Below are positions 8,089 through 16,434 of a stretch of DNA of 64,000 bases, one piece after another; positions within the stretch are counted from its first letter, which is position 1; each line of letters starts with the position of its first letter. The notes beneath the pieces were generated by a model, which made no database searches, was not told the DNA's origin, and saw only the letters and a list, made by a program, of their open reading frames with translations. The position numbers and the translations under genes were made by a program. The DNA is from Leadbetterella sp964563435 (GTDB lineage Bacteria; Bacteroidota; Bacteroidia; Cytophagales; Spirosomataceae). The stretch lies in NCBI GenBank assembly GCA_964563435.1, contig CAZLXI010000013.1:1-64000 (forward strand), written 5' to 3'.

Positions 8089-10569
8089 ATGAATAGCGTA
8101 GCGGAAGAGAAAGTTTTGGTAAAATGTTACCACTGTGACAGCGTCTGCGATGAGGAAATAATCACCCTCGATGAAAAGCCTTTTTGCTGCGTGGGTTGCA
8201 AAACCGTGTATGAGATCCTGCAGGAGAACGGCTTGTGTACTTACTATGATCTGAATGAGAATGCGGGGGTAAGTCTGAAAGCCGTGAATTTCGCAGGAAA
8301 ATATGAATTTCTCTCCGACCCGCGCATTGAAAAGCAGATCCTGGACTTTAAGAGTGAAACCCTCGCCAGGGTTACATTCTTTATCCCTTCCGTTCATTGC
8401 AGCTCCTGCGTATGGCTGCTCGAAAACTTTAACAAAGTAAAAGCCGGGGTGCTTAATGCGCGCCTGAACTTTATTAAAAAGCAGTTTTTTGTATCGTATG
8501 ATCCTTCCCGGGTCACCCTGAAAGAATTGGTAGAGCTGCTGGCCACCCTGGGTTATGCGCCCCTGTTCAACCTGGAAAGTGCCGCTAAGCCGGAGAAGTC
8601 CAATAGAGAACAGCACCGTTTGCTATTGCGTATAGGAGTGACCGGCTTTTGCTTCGGAAACATCATGCTGCTCAGCTTCCCGGAATACTTTCAGCTGGAT
8701 CTTCAGAATAACACAGATGCCGCTTACCAGAAGTTCTTCCTCTACCTGAATTTTCTCCTGGCGCTTCCCGTCTTTTTCTTTGGTGCCTCCGATTACCTCA
8801 AAGGCGCCTGGATTTCCCTGAAGGAGAACCGGAAAGGAACCACCCGGGTGTTAAGTGTGGATATCCCCATTGCAATGGGAATTTCGGCGCTGTTTATCCG
8901 CAGCACTTATGAAACCCTGGTCAACCATAGCTCGGGTTACTGGGATAGCCTGGCCGGACTGGTGCTGTTCCTTCTGGTCGGAAAATGGCTTCAGCAGGTT
9001 ACCTATAATTACCTGTCTTTCGAGCATGATTACAAATCGTATTTCCCGCTGGCGGTGCGGGTAAAAGAACAGGGTTTTAAGAATGTCGCGGAGCTGGAGC
9101 CTGGTGAATTCATTGAGATCCACCACCAGGAACTCATCCCGGCCGACTCCCGTTTGCTTTCGGAGCAGGCCCTGATCGATTATAGTTTTGTAACGGGCGA
9201 ATCCGCCCCGGTAGAAGCTAAACGGGGGGATCACGTTTTTGCAGGGGGCCGGCAGCTGGGAGCAAAGATCGAACTGCAGGTGGAAAAGCAGGCCTCCAAA
9301 AGCTACCTTACGGAGCTTTGGAACAATGAAGCTTTCCGCAAAGACAAAGTATCCCGCACTTCTGATTTCGCCAATTTCTTCAGCCGGTATTTTACCTATG
9401 GAGCCATCGGCATTGCTGCCGTCACCGGATTATACTGGCACTTTCATAACCCGGCCCTGGTATGGATCACCGTGACCGCCGTACTGATGGTGGCCTGCCC
9501 CTGTGCGCTTACCCTGGCCATGCCTTTTGCCATGAATGCCGCCATGACGGTGCTGGGCAAAAACCGGTTCTTTGTTAAAAACCAGAACGTGATCCAATTG
9601 TTAACGGAAGTAAACACCATCGCTTTTGACAAAACCGGAACACTGACGGAAGGGAAGTCCGGAAATGTTAAATTCACTAACGGTGAGCTATCGGAGGAAG
9701 AAAAAGGCTGGATAAGGGTCGTAGCCGCTCAATCCATGCACCCCCTTAGCAAGCTGATCACTGAACATCTGGACAAACACAGTTCTGCCGCCCCGCTTGC
9801 CCGTTTTAAAGAAACAGCGGGCGGAGACCAGGATTTCGCCTTCAGGGCTCCGGTGACGTATTTTAAAGAAATAAAAGGGGAAGGTATAGAGGCGGTAGTG
9901 GATGACCGTCGCATCCGCTTAGGCAATGCCGTTTTCCTGGGCGTACCGGATGTCCCGAAAGAATCCGGCCAGGTGCTGGTAGAGATCAACGGCGTATATA
10001 AAGGCCGTTTCTCCGTAAAATCAAAATTCCGAAACGGATGGGAAACGGTTTTAAAGAAACTTTCCTTTAACTATATCCTTGCGCTTATTTCAGGCGACAA
10101 CAGTCGTGATCAGGAGCTCGTAGCCCCTTATTTTAAGGAAGGTAACATGCATTTCGGCCTGAAACCGCAGGACAAGCTTGATTTTATTAAAAAAAACCAG
10201 GCAGCCGGCAAAAAAGTGCTGATGATCGGCGACGGCCTCAACGATGCCGGCGCCCTGCGGCAGGCCCACGTAGGCGTGGCCCTGAGCGAGGATGTAAACG
10301 CTTTTTCTCCGGCCTGTGATGTGATCCTCGACGCCCGCGAATTTAACCGGATCGATGAATTCGTCGGATTCAGCCGGATAGCCATGAATGTGGTAGTGGC
10401 CGCTTTTGCGCTGTCGGTGTTCTATAACATCGTAGGTATAGGTCTGGCGGTCAGCGGTCACCTGTCGCCTATGTACGCTGCTGTCTTTATGCCGCTCAGC
10501 TCCATGTCGGTGGTGCTGTTTGCTGTAGGTTGTACCTGGCTTTTCGCAAAACTTAAAAACCTGATTTAA
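8089..10569 (+). CDS. ccoI: Copper-translocating P1B-type ATPase CcoI (FixI)
   Basis: An 826-residue heavy-metal P-type ATPase that exports copper for cbb3 assembly. The N-terminal cysteine motif (C13-x2-C16, C33-C34-x2-C37) is typical of FixI-type proteins with an ATPase_P1B_N domain. An HMA-like domain carries CSSC at 104-107. About eight membrane helices include the metal-site CPC at 470-472. Catalytic motifs are VTGESAP, D514-KTGTLTEG (phosphorylated Asp), HP in QSMHPLSK, and GDGLNDAGAL. The length agrees with the family. It is followed one base later by ccoS. In many genomes ccoI-ccoS directly precede ccoN; here they lie apart, on the other side of the regulator pair. Confidence 0.96.
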   Translation: MNSVAEEKVLVKCYHCDSVCDEEIITLDEKPFCCVGCKTVYEILQENGLCTYYDLNENAGVSLKAVNFAGKYEFLSDPRIEKQILDFKSETLARVTFFIPSVHCSSCVWLLENFNKVKAGVLNARLNFIKKQFFVSYDPSRVTLKELVELLATLGYAPLFNLESAAKPEKSNREQHRLLLRIGVTGFCFGNIMLLSFPEYFQLDLQNNTDAAYQKFFLYLNFLLALPVFFFGASDYLKGAWISLKENRKGTTRVLSVDIPIAMGISALFIRSTYETLVNHSSGYWDSLAGLVLFLLVGKWLQQVTYNYLSFEHDYKSYFPLAVRVKEQGFKNVAELEPGEFIEIHHQELIPADSRLLSEQALIDYSFVTGESAPVEAKRGDHVFAGGRQLGAKIELQVEKQASKSYLTELWNNEAFRKDKVSRTSDFANFFSRYFTYGAIGIAAVTGLYWHFHNPALVWITVTAVLMVACPCALTLAMPFAMNAAMTVLGKNRFFVKNQNVIQLLTEVNTIAFDKTGTLTEGKSGNVKFTNGELSEEEKGWIRVVAAQSMHPLSKLITEHLDKHSSAAPLARFKETAGGDQDFAFRAPVTYFKEIKGEGIEAVVDDRRIRLGNAVFLGVPDVPKESGQVLVEINGVYKGRFSVKSKFRNGWETVLKKLSFNYILALISGDNSRDQELVAPYFKEGNMHFGLKPQDKLDFIKKNQAAGKKVLMIGDGLNDAGALRQAHVGVALSEDVNAFSPACDVILDAREFNRIDEFVGFSRIAMNVVVAAFALSVFYNIVGIGLAVSGHLSPMYAAVFMPLSSMSVVLFAVGCTWLFAKLKNLI

Positions 10570-10570
10570 A

Positions 10571-10744
10571 ATGGGAGTGATCGTCTTTTTAGTAATACTC
10601 GCACTAACCATAGCCGGCGGGTTCCTGATCGCCTTCTTCTGGGCTACCAGAGACGGGCAGTTTGATGACACCTACACCCCTTCGGTACGTATCCTCTTTG
10701 ATGACGAAAAAGAGGAGACATCGCCTGCAGATGAATCTACATAA
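10571..10744 (+). CDS. ccoS: cbb3 oxidase maturation protein CcoS
   Basis: A 57-residue membrane protein: one helix near the N-terminus (VIVFLVILALTIAGGFLIAF), then WATRDGQFDD, the signature of CcoS, and an acidic tail. CcoS is needed to insert cofactors into cbb3 oxidase. The ATG at 10571 lies one base after the ccoI stop, so the genes are almost certainly co-translated. Confidence 0.93.
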   Translation: MGVIVFLVILALTIAGGFLIAFFWATRDGQFDDTYTPSVRILFDDEKEETSPADEST

Positions 10745-10773
10745 AATCTGTGTGTGTTTGTAGGCCTATGTTT

Positions 10774-10863
10774 AGCCACAGATGCACAGATAACAGGTTT
10801 GATGAACAAATTTTTACCGGATCATGCACTTTCCCTCTCTTTAAAATCTGTGCATCTGTGGCT
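10774..10863. repeat. Long inverted repeat downstream of ccoS
   Basis: Arms 10774-10790 (AGCCACAGATGCACAGA) and 10847-10863 are a perfect 17-base inverted repeat around a 56-base loop. It begins 29 bases after ccoS and may act as a transcript end. No run of T follows, so rho-independent termination in the strict sense is not shown. Confidence 0.75.
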
Positions 10864-10903
10864 GATTAGCGACTCTTTGCCAACTATAAATTTACAAAAT
10901 ACC

Positions 10904-10922
10904 TACTATTGATAAAATCAAT
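10904..10922. promoter_or_regulatory. Small palindrome upstream of the ahpC promoter
   Basis: CTATTGAT-AAA-ATCAATAG, 8-base arms with a 3-base spacer, about 22 bases upstream of the -33 element of ahpC. It resembles a TTGAT/ATCAA box, but its spacing is one base short of an FNR box. It is a possible operator for ahpC. Confidence 0.35.
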
Positions 10923-10943
10923 AGTCATTTCCTTCGTGTTTAA

Positions 10944-10974
10944 TTGCATCATATAATAAGGCTTGGTAAATTTG
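10944..10974 (+). promoter_or_regulatory. Promoter of ahpC (Bacteroidota type)
   Basis: TTG at 10944-10946, 20 bases, then TAAATTTG at 10967-10974, which fits the Bacteroidota -33/-7 consensus (TTTG, about 20 bases, TAnnTTTG). A transcript would start near 10980 with a leader of about 80 bases before ahpC. Confidence 0.65.
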
Positions 10975-11059
10975 TATAAATTTTCATTATTCCAATATAC
11001 ACACAGCATATTGTAGCTGTTTTTAAATTTTTTATTGTACTATTTTAATATTAAACATC

Positions 11060-11602
11060 ATGTTAGGATTAGGAAAAAAATTCCCCGCATTTAAAAAACA
11101 AGCCGTGGTTTCCATTGAAAAAGGCAAAGAATTTTATGAGATCACATCGCAAGACCACATCGAAGCGGGTAAATGGATGGTGATGTTCTGGTGGCCGAAA
11201 GACTTCACTTTCGTTTGTCCTACCGAGATCGCTGCCTTTAACGCAAAGTTTGAAAACTTTGCTGATCGCGACACCATCCTGCTGGGCGCTTCCACTGACT
11301 CCGAGTTTGTTCACCTGGCCTGGAGAAACAACCACGACGACCTCAGAGGCCTTCAGTTTCCAATGATCGCCGATACTTCCAAATCGCTGGCAGAAGAGCT
11401 GGGTATCCTGGAAGAAAACGAGAAAATCGCTTACCGTGTGACCTATATCGTAGACCCTCAGGGAGAGATCCGTTGGGTTGCAGCCAATGACCTTTCAGTG
11501 GGCAGAAATGTAGACGAGGTTCTGCGGGTGCTTGACGCGCTTCAAACCGATGAGCTTTGTCCTTGTAACTGGAAAAAAGGCGAAGAAACGCTTACCGTTT
11601 AA
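11060..11602 (+). CDS. ahpC: AhpC-type peroxiredoxin with a CxC C-terminus
   Basis: A 180-residue thiol peroxidase of the cytoplasm that reduces H2O2 and organic peroxides. The peroxidatic cysteine is C53 in DFTFVCPTEIAAF. The C-terminal pair C167/C169 (ELCPCNWKKGEETL) matches the actinobacterial AhpC type, which uses three cysteines and is recycled by AhpD rather than AhpF. The next gene is an AhpD homologue, which agrees with that scheme. It is preceded by a good -33/-7 promoter and followed by a nested hairpin. Confidence 0.93.
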   Translation: MLGLGKKFPAFKKQAVVSIEKGKEFYEITSQDHIEAGKWMVMFWWPKDFTFVCPTEIAAFNAKFENFADRDTILLGASTDSEFVHLAWRNNHDDLRGLQFPMIADTSKSLAEELGILEENEKIAYRVTYIVDPQGEIRWVAANDLSVGRNVDEVLRVLDALQTDELCPCNWKKGEETLTV

Positions 11603-11606
11603 TTAT

Positions 11607-11745
11607 CAGGCAGTCTGAAAACCAGGCAAGGTGTCCGGTTCTCGACTTCACTCGAATTGACAAGTGGTGATGACTCCTGTCAGTTCGAGCGAAGTCGAGA
11701 ACCGGGCTCATCAAAAACTATCCGGTACACTTTTCAGACAGCCTC
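11607..11745. repeat. Nested long hairpin between ahpC and ahpD
   Basis: Outer arms 11607-11621 (CAGGCAGTCTGAAAA) and 11731-11745 pair with one mismatch. Inside, 11637-11665 (CGGTTCTCGACTTCACTCGA...) pairs with 11681-11705. The whole gap between the two genes can fold into one long stem. It may tune the ahpC:ahpD ratio by partial termination or by mRNA processing. Confidence 0.7.
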
Positions 11746-11763
11746 CATTTATATTCAAAAAGT

Positions 11764-12351
11764 ATGTTTACAACAGCCAGCAATACCAAAAAAAGCCTCT
11801 TCGAAAGCGTAAACCTTCCGGAAGAGCTGGAAAGCAGCCTGATCGACCGCCTCAATGAGGCCGACAGCCGTTTCCTGAAAGACCTGAAGATCAATGTGGG
11901 TAATGTGCTGAAAAGCCAGAACCTGAGCGAAAAAGAAGCCGCTCTCTTGGCCCTTTCCGTGGCCATCAACGAAAAAAACACTACCCTGCGCGAAGCTCTG
12001 GTAGAAGTAGCGCTGAAATGCGGCGCCACAGAAGCCGAGATCCTGGAAGTAGCGGCCTGCGTTTCGGTAATGAACGCCAACAATGTGTTCTACCGCTTTA
12101 AACACTTTATGCACCAAAACGAAAACTACCAGAACATGCCCGCCGGTATCCGGATGTCGGTCATGATGAACCCGGTACTGGGCAAGGAGTTTTTCGAGCT
12201 TTTAAGCCTGGGCGTATCTGCCCTGAACGGCTGCGAGCAGTGCGTTACCAGCCACGAAGCTTCGGTGAAGTCACACGGTGGTTCGGAAGCCCGGATCTTC
12301 GACACCATCCGCCTGGTCTCCGTGATCAGGAGTTTGATCGTGATCTTGTGA
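11764..12351 (+). CDS. ahpD: AhpD-type alkylhydroperoxidase adaptor
   Basis: A 195-residue all-helical protein of the AhpD/carboxymuconolactone-decarboxylase superfamily. The redox motif is CEQCVTSHE, with C157 and C160 and the proton-relay H164, as in mycobacterial AhpD, which re-reduces AhpC with electrons from lipoyl dehydrogenase complexes. The 36 residues after the motif match the family's usual end, so it is not truncated. It lies downstream of ahpC without its own clear promoter and ends at a strong terminator. Confidence 0.9.
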   Translation: MFTTASNTKKSLFESVNLPEELESSLIDRLNEADSRFLKDLKINVGNVLKSQNLSEKEAALLALSVAINEKNTTLREALVEVALKCGATEAEILEVAACVSVMNANNVFYRFKHFMHQNENYQNMPAGIRMSVMMNPVLGKEFFELLSLGVSALNGCEQCVTSHEASVKSHGGSEARIFDTIRLVSVIRSLIVIL

Positions 12352-12371
12352 CCGTAAGAGGTAAGGAATAG

Positions 12372-12398
12372 AAAACCAGCCGATCGGCTGGTTTTTTT
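12372..12398 (+). terminator. Rho-independent terminator after ahpD
   Basis: AACCAGCC-GATC-GGCTGGTT followed by a run of T. The stem is perfect and GC-rich, with a 4-base loop, starting 21 bases after the ahpD stop. Confidence 0.9.
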
Positions 12399-12555
12399 GT
12401 TTATATTCCCGATTCCTGTTATTTAGAAAGCCAAAGAATACATTCGTCAGACAGTGTCAGGCAAATTGCTATGTTATGAGCCGTTATGCTGAATTATCAA
12501 CAGCTTCTAACAGCTGAGAAAGAAATTTTTACGGGGAGCAAAGCGCCAAAGAAGA

Positions 12556-12580
12556 TTTGGGCAACGGCCTGTTGCCCAAA
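12556..12580. other. Perfect hairpin in the ahpD-ATPase gap
   Basis: TTTGGGCAAC-GGCCT-GTTGCCCAAA, 10-base arms with a 5-base loop, alone in the 416 bases between the ahpD terminator and the ATPase gene. I see no credible gene in that stretch; an 86-codon frame at 12486-12746 has an unlikely composition. Confidence 0.5.
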
Positions 12581-12750
12581 TTCCATACTAAGGTATCTGT
12601 GTTTCTTACTTTCCGATATTCTATTCCTTCCATTTCGTTCTTTTGAGATTTTAACAGGTAGATCAATCATCCCAATCTCATTAACACCAAATAACTTTTT
12701 CAGGCGTTTTCATCGTGAGCTAAGCTCCCCTTTTCCAGATAATTAAAAAA

Positions 12751-12788
12751 AATATCATTTTGCAGTTTTAAAACTGCAAAATGATATT
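12751..12788. promoter_or_regulatory. Perfect 38-bp palindrome at the promoter of the AAA_14 ATPase gene
   Basis: Arms 12751-12769 and 12770-12788 are exact reverse complements with no spacer (AATATCATTTTGCAGTTTT / its complement). The last base overlaps a -7-like TATATTTG at 12788-12795, 19 bases before the ATG at 12815. It is probably an operator bound by a dimer, or a cruciform site. The -33 partner is not at the usual distance, so the promoter call is weak and the palindrome call strong. Confidence 0.7.
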
Positions 12789-12814
12789 ATATTTGCAGAA
12801 TAGAAACAACAAAA

Positions 12815-14005
12815 ATGCAGTCACTATTACACTTTCAGGATACACTATTACAGGGGGTAAATAACAATTTCCGAAGGTATCTGCATGAAAAAATCAACTG
12901 GAACCAACGGATGATAGGTATAAAAGGGCCGCGGGGAGCCGGCAAAACCACTTTATTGCTACAACATCTCAAATATGGATTGGAACACCCCGATAAGAGT
13001 TTGTATGTTACCGCAGATCACCCCTGGTTCTACAACAACAGCCTGCTGGATACCGCAATGGACTGGTATCATCAAGGAGGTGAAACGCTCTTGATCGATG
13101 AAGTTCATAAATACCCCAATTGGTCAAGAGAACTCAAAAATATCTATGACGGGATACCCCGGTTAAAGGTGGTCTTTTCCGCGTCGTCTGCATTGGATAT
13201 CTACCGGGGCCAGGCTGATCTTAGTCGACGGGTCATCAGTTACTCCCTCCCGGGCCTGTCTCTGCGGGAGTACCTCATTTTTACCGGGGCGGCCGTTTTT
13301 CCATCTGTCTCATTAGAAGAAATCCGTACCCGCCACCGGGAAATCAGCCGGGAAATTACTGACCTTATCCGTCCCTTACCCCTCTTTACCAAATATATAC
13401 AAAGTGGCTATCTGCCCATTTTTACGGAAGGAGAAAACGAATACCTGCCCAAGCTGGAGCAGGTCATCAATGCCGTGGTAGATACAGATCTTGCTTATAT
13501 CGCTTCCTATAATGCGGGAACAGCCGTTAAAGTAAAAAAACTGTTGGGGGCTATTGCAGAATCCGCTCCTTTCAAACCGAATATTTCCGCACTTGCAAAC
13601 AAATTAGACATATCCAGGGATAGTGTATTGGAATATATCTATCAGCTACGGGATGCCAGATTACTCAATGTACTATCAGTAGAAGGCAAGGGCGTTTCAA
13701 GGCTGCAGAAGCCCGACAAGATTTTTCTGGAAAACACCAACCTGTCTTACGCTATCCATCCAACACCTGATAAAGGTAATTTGAGGGAAACATTTCTTTT
13801 GGGGCAATTACTGAATGCAGGATTTAACGTATTCGAACCCGGCAGCGGAGATTTCCTGGTCAACGGTATTACCATCGAAGTAGGGGGAAAAAACAAATCA
13901 GCAAAACAAGTCCGGGATGCCGAATCCTATCTGGTAGCCGCTGACGATATCGAAACGGGATTCCGCACAAAAATTCCTCTGTGGCTGTTCGGGTTTCTGT
14001 ATTGA
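12815..14005 (+). CDS. AAA_14 / DUF4143-type ATPase
   Basis: A 396-residue P-loop ATPase of the family with an N-terminal AAA_14 domain and a C-terminal DUF4143 region. Walker A is GPRGAGKTT (38-46) and Walker B TLLIDEVHKY (91-100). The middle region (about 230-300) holds a winged-helix-like segment, and the end (ITIEVGGKNKSAKQVRDAESYLV) resembles a degenerate PD-(D/E)XK nuclease fold. These ATPases are scattered, laterally mobile accessory genes in Bacteroidota and archaea with no settled function. It stands alone, behind a perfect 38-bp palindrome, at the left border of the accessory island. Confidence 0.88.
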   Translation: MQSLLHFQDTLLQGVNNNFRRYLHEKINWNQRMIGIKGPRGAGKTTLLLQHLKYGLEHPDKSLYVTADHPWFYNNSLLDTAMDWYHQGGETLLIDEVHKYPNWSRELKNIYDGIPRLKVVFSASSALDIYRGQADLSRRVISYSLPGLSLREYLIFTGAAVFPSVSLEEIRTRHREISREITDLIRPLPLFTKYIQSGYLPIFTEGENEYLPKLEQVINAVVDTDLAYIASYNAGTAVKVKKLLGAIAESAPFKPNISALANKLDISRDSVLEYIYQLRDARLLNVLSVEGKGVSRLQKPDKIFLENTNLSYAIHPTPDKGNLRETFLLGQLLNAGFNVFEPGSGDFLVNGITIEVGGKNKSAKQVRDAESYLVAADDIETGFRTKIPLWLFGFLY

Positions 14006-14029
14006 GTTCTATTGATTATTCCAGCTGGA

Positions 14030-14068
14030 TTAGTGCCGGGCTTCACCTCAGGAAAAACCCGGCACTAA
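14030..14068. terminator. Hairpin between convergent ATPase and small gene
   Basis: TTAGTGCCGGG (14030-14040) and CCCGGCACTAA (14058-14068) form an 11-base perfect stem with a 17-base loop. It lies just after the ATPase stop and just past the end of the leftward 49-codon gene, so it may end transcription from both sides. Confidence 0.6.
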
Positions 14069-14071
14069 AGT

Positions 14072-14221
14072 CTACCTCACCTCCGTGGCATTCACCTCGT
14101 TCTCCCTGCATCCGAACATCCCCGCGGCAATTCTTTTGGCCGAAAAAACGTCATTCGCCGATACGATGGTTTCTGTTTTACGCCCTCCTGACGGCCAAGC
14201 AGATACTTTGTACTTCTTCAT
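14072..14221 (-). CDS. Small hypothetical protein, 49 residues
   Basis: A short leftward frame starting MKKYKVSAWPSGGRKTETIV and ending GCRENEVNATEVR. Composition is normal for a soluble, basic small protein (two-strand-and-helix look, hydrophobic residues spaced as in a beta strand). On the minus strand a TATTTTTG box (bases 14243-14250) lies about 20 bases before the ATG, so it may have its own promoter. It could also be the last gene of the leftward island run, whose previous member ends at 14311. I do not recognise a family. Confidence 0.5.
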   Translation of the reverse strand: MKKYKVSAWPSGGRKTETIVSANDVFSAKRIAAGMFGCRENEVNATEVR

Positions 14222-14310
14222 GATTTTTGAATTTTTTATATTCAAAAATAGGACACGTATTACCCATCGAAAAACTTTGTAACGTTACATTCCCCTGACT
14301 ATAAATCATT

Positions 14311-15318
14311 TTACATTAAAAAATTATCTGTAATTTCGGCGATAGGACCTTGAACTCTAAATACTCCATTGTGTTGTCGAATCAAGTGATAAAACCTGGG
14401 CTGGGAATCACCTAATTTTTGCGTCAATTTGTTATTTAACCTATTTCTATATGTGGAGAATTTATTGTTCTTCTGATGTGGTAAAGCAATCTCCTTCATT
14501 CTTTTCCTGGCCACGTCTTCAGCATTCTTCCCAACCACTAAATATATCCTAACCAACTCATCCTCAAAACCTCCCAGATCATTCAACCTTATACCATTCA
14601 AATGCTTTAAAAAGAATATCATAAGCGTACAGGACATAGGATCTTTTAAAATCAACTTACCCCCTATCTTTATTCTTCCCTCCCGAGTAATCTCCAATTT
14701 CTTTGCCTTCAAATTTCTTCTGAAGCCCTGTGCCCACATCAGTTCCGCTCTCACCTTTTCAAAAATATGCAATACCTGAGAGATTATATCTTCACTTACT
14801 TCCTGACGTTCAATTTCTTTTAAACAACCCGGACAAATATCCGCTGTGCGTAGTTTCAGCAGTACATCCTTTTTATTCTCACACATATCATTCATACACC
14901 CTACCGAATCCTCATGAATATGTGCACCGGTCAAATGCATCAACCTTTGCAGCACATTGGCCGCCACTTCATACGCAATAGGGTATGCCGTATTCCCGAT
15001 ACCGAAATAATCCCAGTCGTCCGTATGCACGAAAGCGTTCAAATCCTCATCAAAATAACTGAAAAAATTATGTTCATTACGTATGGAGGTCAACAGTACC
15101 ACAAAGTCTTCTGGCGGTACTTGGCTCTGCGTTCGATAGTTATTGCACAGCTTCCAGATATTTTCAAAAGAAAATAGGGGAGGGAGATCTGCTTCCTCTA
15201 TTTCCTCCCAATCACCTTCCTGAAACTGGAGACCAATGCCGGTGTCCTGCAATAATTGAAGCACTTCTGTGCGGGCTTCGTTGGAATAGTCTGGCGTTTT
15301 TATGAGGTGTACTTTCAT
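14311..15318 (-). CDS. Unrecognised protein with zinc-ribbon-like cysteines and a C-terminal winged-helix-like region
   Basis: A 335-residue soluble protein I cannot name. Visible parts: an N-terminal alpha/beta region with DFVVLLTSIRNEHNFFSYFD and HTDDWDYF; a helix AYPIAYEVAANVLQRLM; a metal-binding-like set C141-x4-C146-x15-C162-x2-C165 (VGCMNDMCENKKDVLLKL..ICPGC); and, from about 210, a segment whose pattern (LMIFFLKHLNGIRLNDL ... RNRLNNKLTQKLG ... GVFRV) looks like a winged-helix DNA-binding domain. It may be the regulator or target-sensing part of the island. It is the last large gene of the leftward run, 64 bases after the glycosylase-fold gene. Confidence 0.7.
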   Translation of the reverse strand: MKVHLIKTPDYSNEARTEVLQLLQDTGIGLQFQEGDWEEIEEADLPPLFSFENIWKLCNNYRTQSQVPPEDFVVLLTSIRNEHNFFSYFDEDLNAFVHTDDWDYFGIGNTAYPIAYEVAANVLQRLMHLTGAHIHEDSVGCMNDMCENKKDVLLKLRTADICPGCLKEIERQEVSEDIISQVLHIFEKVRAELMWAQGFRRNLKAKKLEITREGRIKIGGKLILKDPMSCTLMIFFLKHLNGIRLNDLGGFEDELVRIYLVVGKNAEDVARKRMKEIALPHQKNNKFSTYRNRLNNKLTQKLGDSQPRFYHLIRQHNGVFRVQGPIAEITDNFLM

Positions 15319-15382
15319 TGTTTATAGGGTTTAAGAAAAATATGCTTTTGCTACTGAACCAACAAAAACCAATCTATATTAA

Positions 15383-16432
15383 TTAGATCTCGTGTAACCC
15401 CCCGTTAAGAGCTTTTTGATAGACATCTTTCCAAAAACTGACCACATACTGCCCTTGGCCAAAAGCGTCTGGGTACCCTTGCATATAACCAATAAGATTA
15501 TCTAATTCCGCTTCTAAAGGTGCTGGGATTCTATAATAGCCCGCTCTAAAATTTACCCACCTTAGAAAAAAATCACTGCCTATAGTACCTGAAGCAACGG
15601 TTTTAGGCAAATTAATAATCTTAACCTTCTTATTCCCCAATTTTATCCACCAAATTATTCTATCATTCTGCTGAGTTATACAATTTTCTATTCCTTCGAT
15701 TGTTATTGGATGATACACCCCATTCCCTGTATAATCATCTCCTGAAATAGAAACATCATTCAATTGCACTCCTGATTCTTCAATAACCCATCTAATTCCT
15801 TTTACAGTATCGATATCATTATTTATTAAAGAAGAAATAGAACCACTTGTTGTCAATATTACATCTGTAGTTATATTATCTTCAAATACTTTGAAAATTG
15901 AATTATTCAGGATAATGTTGTGATAAGATGCGGGTGTTGCTTGAGCAATATTGTCTCTCTGAATATAGTAAAAAACGTCGGAGACTGCCACATCAAATTC
16001 TTGCAACCTCTCTCGTATTGTATTTGTCTGAAAATCATTATTCTGTACATTTAACAAATAACGCCAAGTTACTCTCCTATGGCCATTATAAAAATCTATT
16101 TCATGTTGCACCAAGTTATTAATACCATTATTTACGGCAGGAATATCAATACCTTCCAAATTATTAAAGTATGAAGTGCCGGGAAATGTCCCTAAAAGTA
16201 AAAATTTCCTGCTTAAATCAAAATCTTGTTCATATTTGTCAATATATGGGTGTTTTTCTATTGGTCCGACTGCATTTGCATCTACAAAGTTTTGTAAGTA
16301 CGAATTGTAATGATTGACAATGTTTTGCTGTACCATACCCCACTGTCTTATTGCTTTATCTAATAAGTATGGAGTTGAAATTACGCTGTTATCAACTAAT
16401 TGATTATGAATATGTTCTTCTTCTCTTTGCAT
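15383..16432 (-). CDS. Uracil-DNA-glycosylase-fold protein B
   Basis: A 349-residue protein. After an N-terminal helical region it shows HPYIDKYEQDFDLSRKFLLLGTFPGTSYF, the beta-strand plus GTFPG loop that begins the UDG superfamily core, then a middle portion (FDVAVSDVFYYIQRDN, TTDVILTTSGSISSLI) that matches the central strands, and a late INLPKTVASGTIGSDFF that could be the second active-site loop. This is fold recognition by motif, not a family match. It lies two bases after its neighbour, which has clearer UDG motifs. Strongly AT-rich, with many Asn and Ile. Base specificity and even activity are unknown. Confidence 0.6.
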   Translation of the reverse strand: MQREEEHIHNQLVDNSVISTPYLLDKAIRQWGMVQQNIVNHYNSYLQNFVDANAVGPIEKHPYIDKYEQDFDLSRKFLLLGTFPGTSYFNNLEGIDIPAVNNGINNLVQHEIDFYNGHRRVTWRYLLNVQNNDFQTNTIRERLQEFDVAVSDVFYYIQRDNIAQATPASYHNIILNNSIFKVFEDNITTDVILTTSGSISSLINNDIDTVKGIRWVIEESGVQLNDVSISGDDYTGNGVYHPITIEGIENCITQQNDRIIWWIKLGNKKVKIINLPKTVASGTIGSDFFLRWVNFRAGYYRIPAPLEAELDNLIGYMQGYPDAFGQGQYVVSFWKDVYQKALNGGLHEI

Positions 16433-16434
16433 AA

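Noticed and set aside
12486..12746. 86-codon plus-strand frame before the AAA_14 ATPase
   Set aside because: Odd composition, no domain pattern, no promoter or leader; it covers the perfect hairpin at 12556-12580 and ends at the palindrome.
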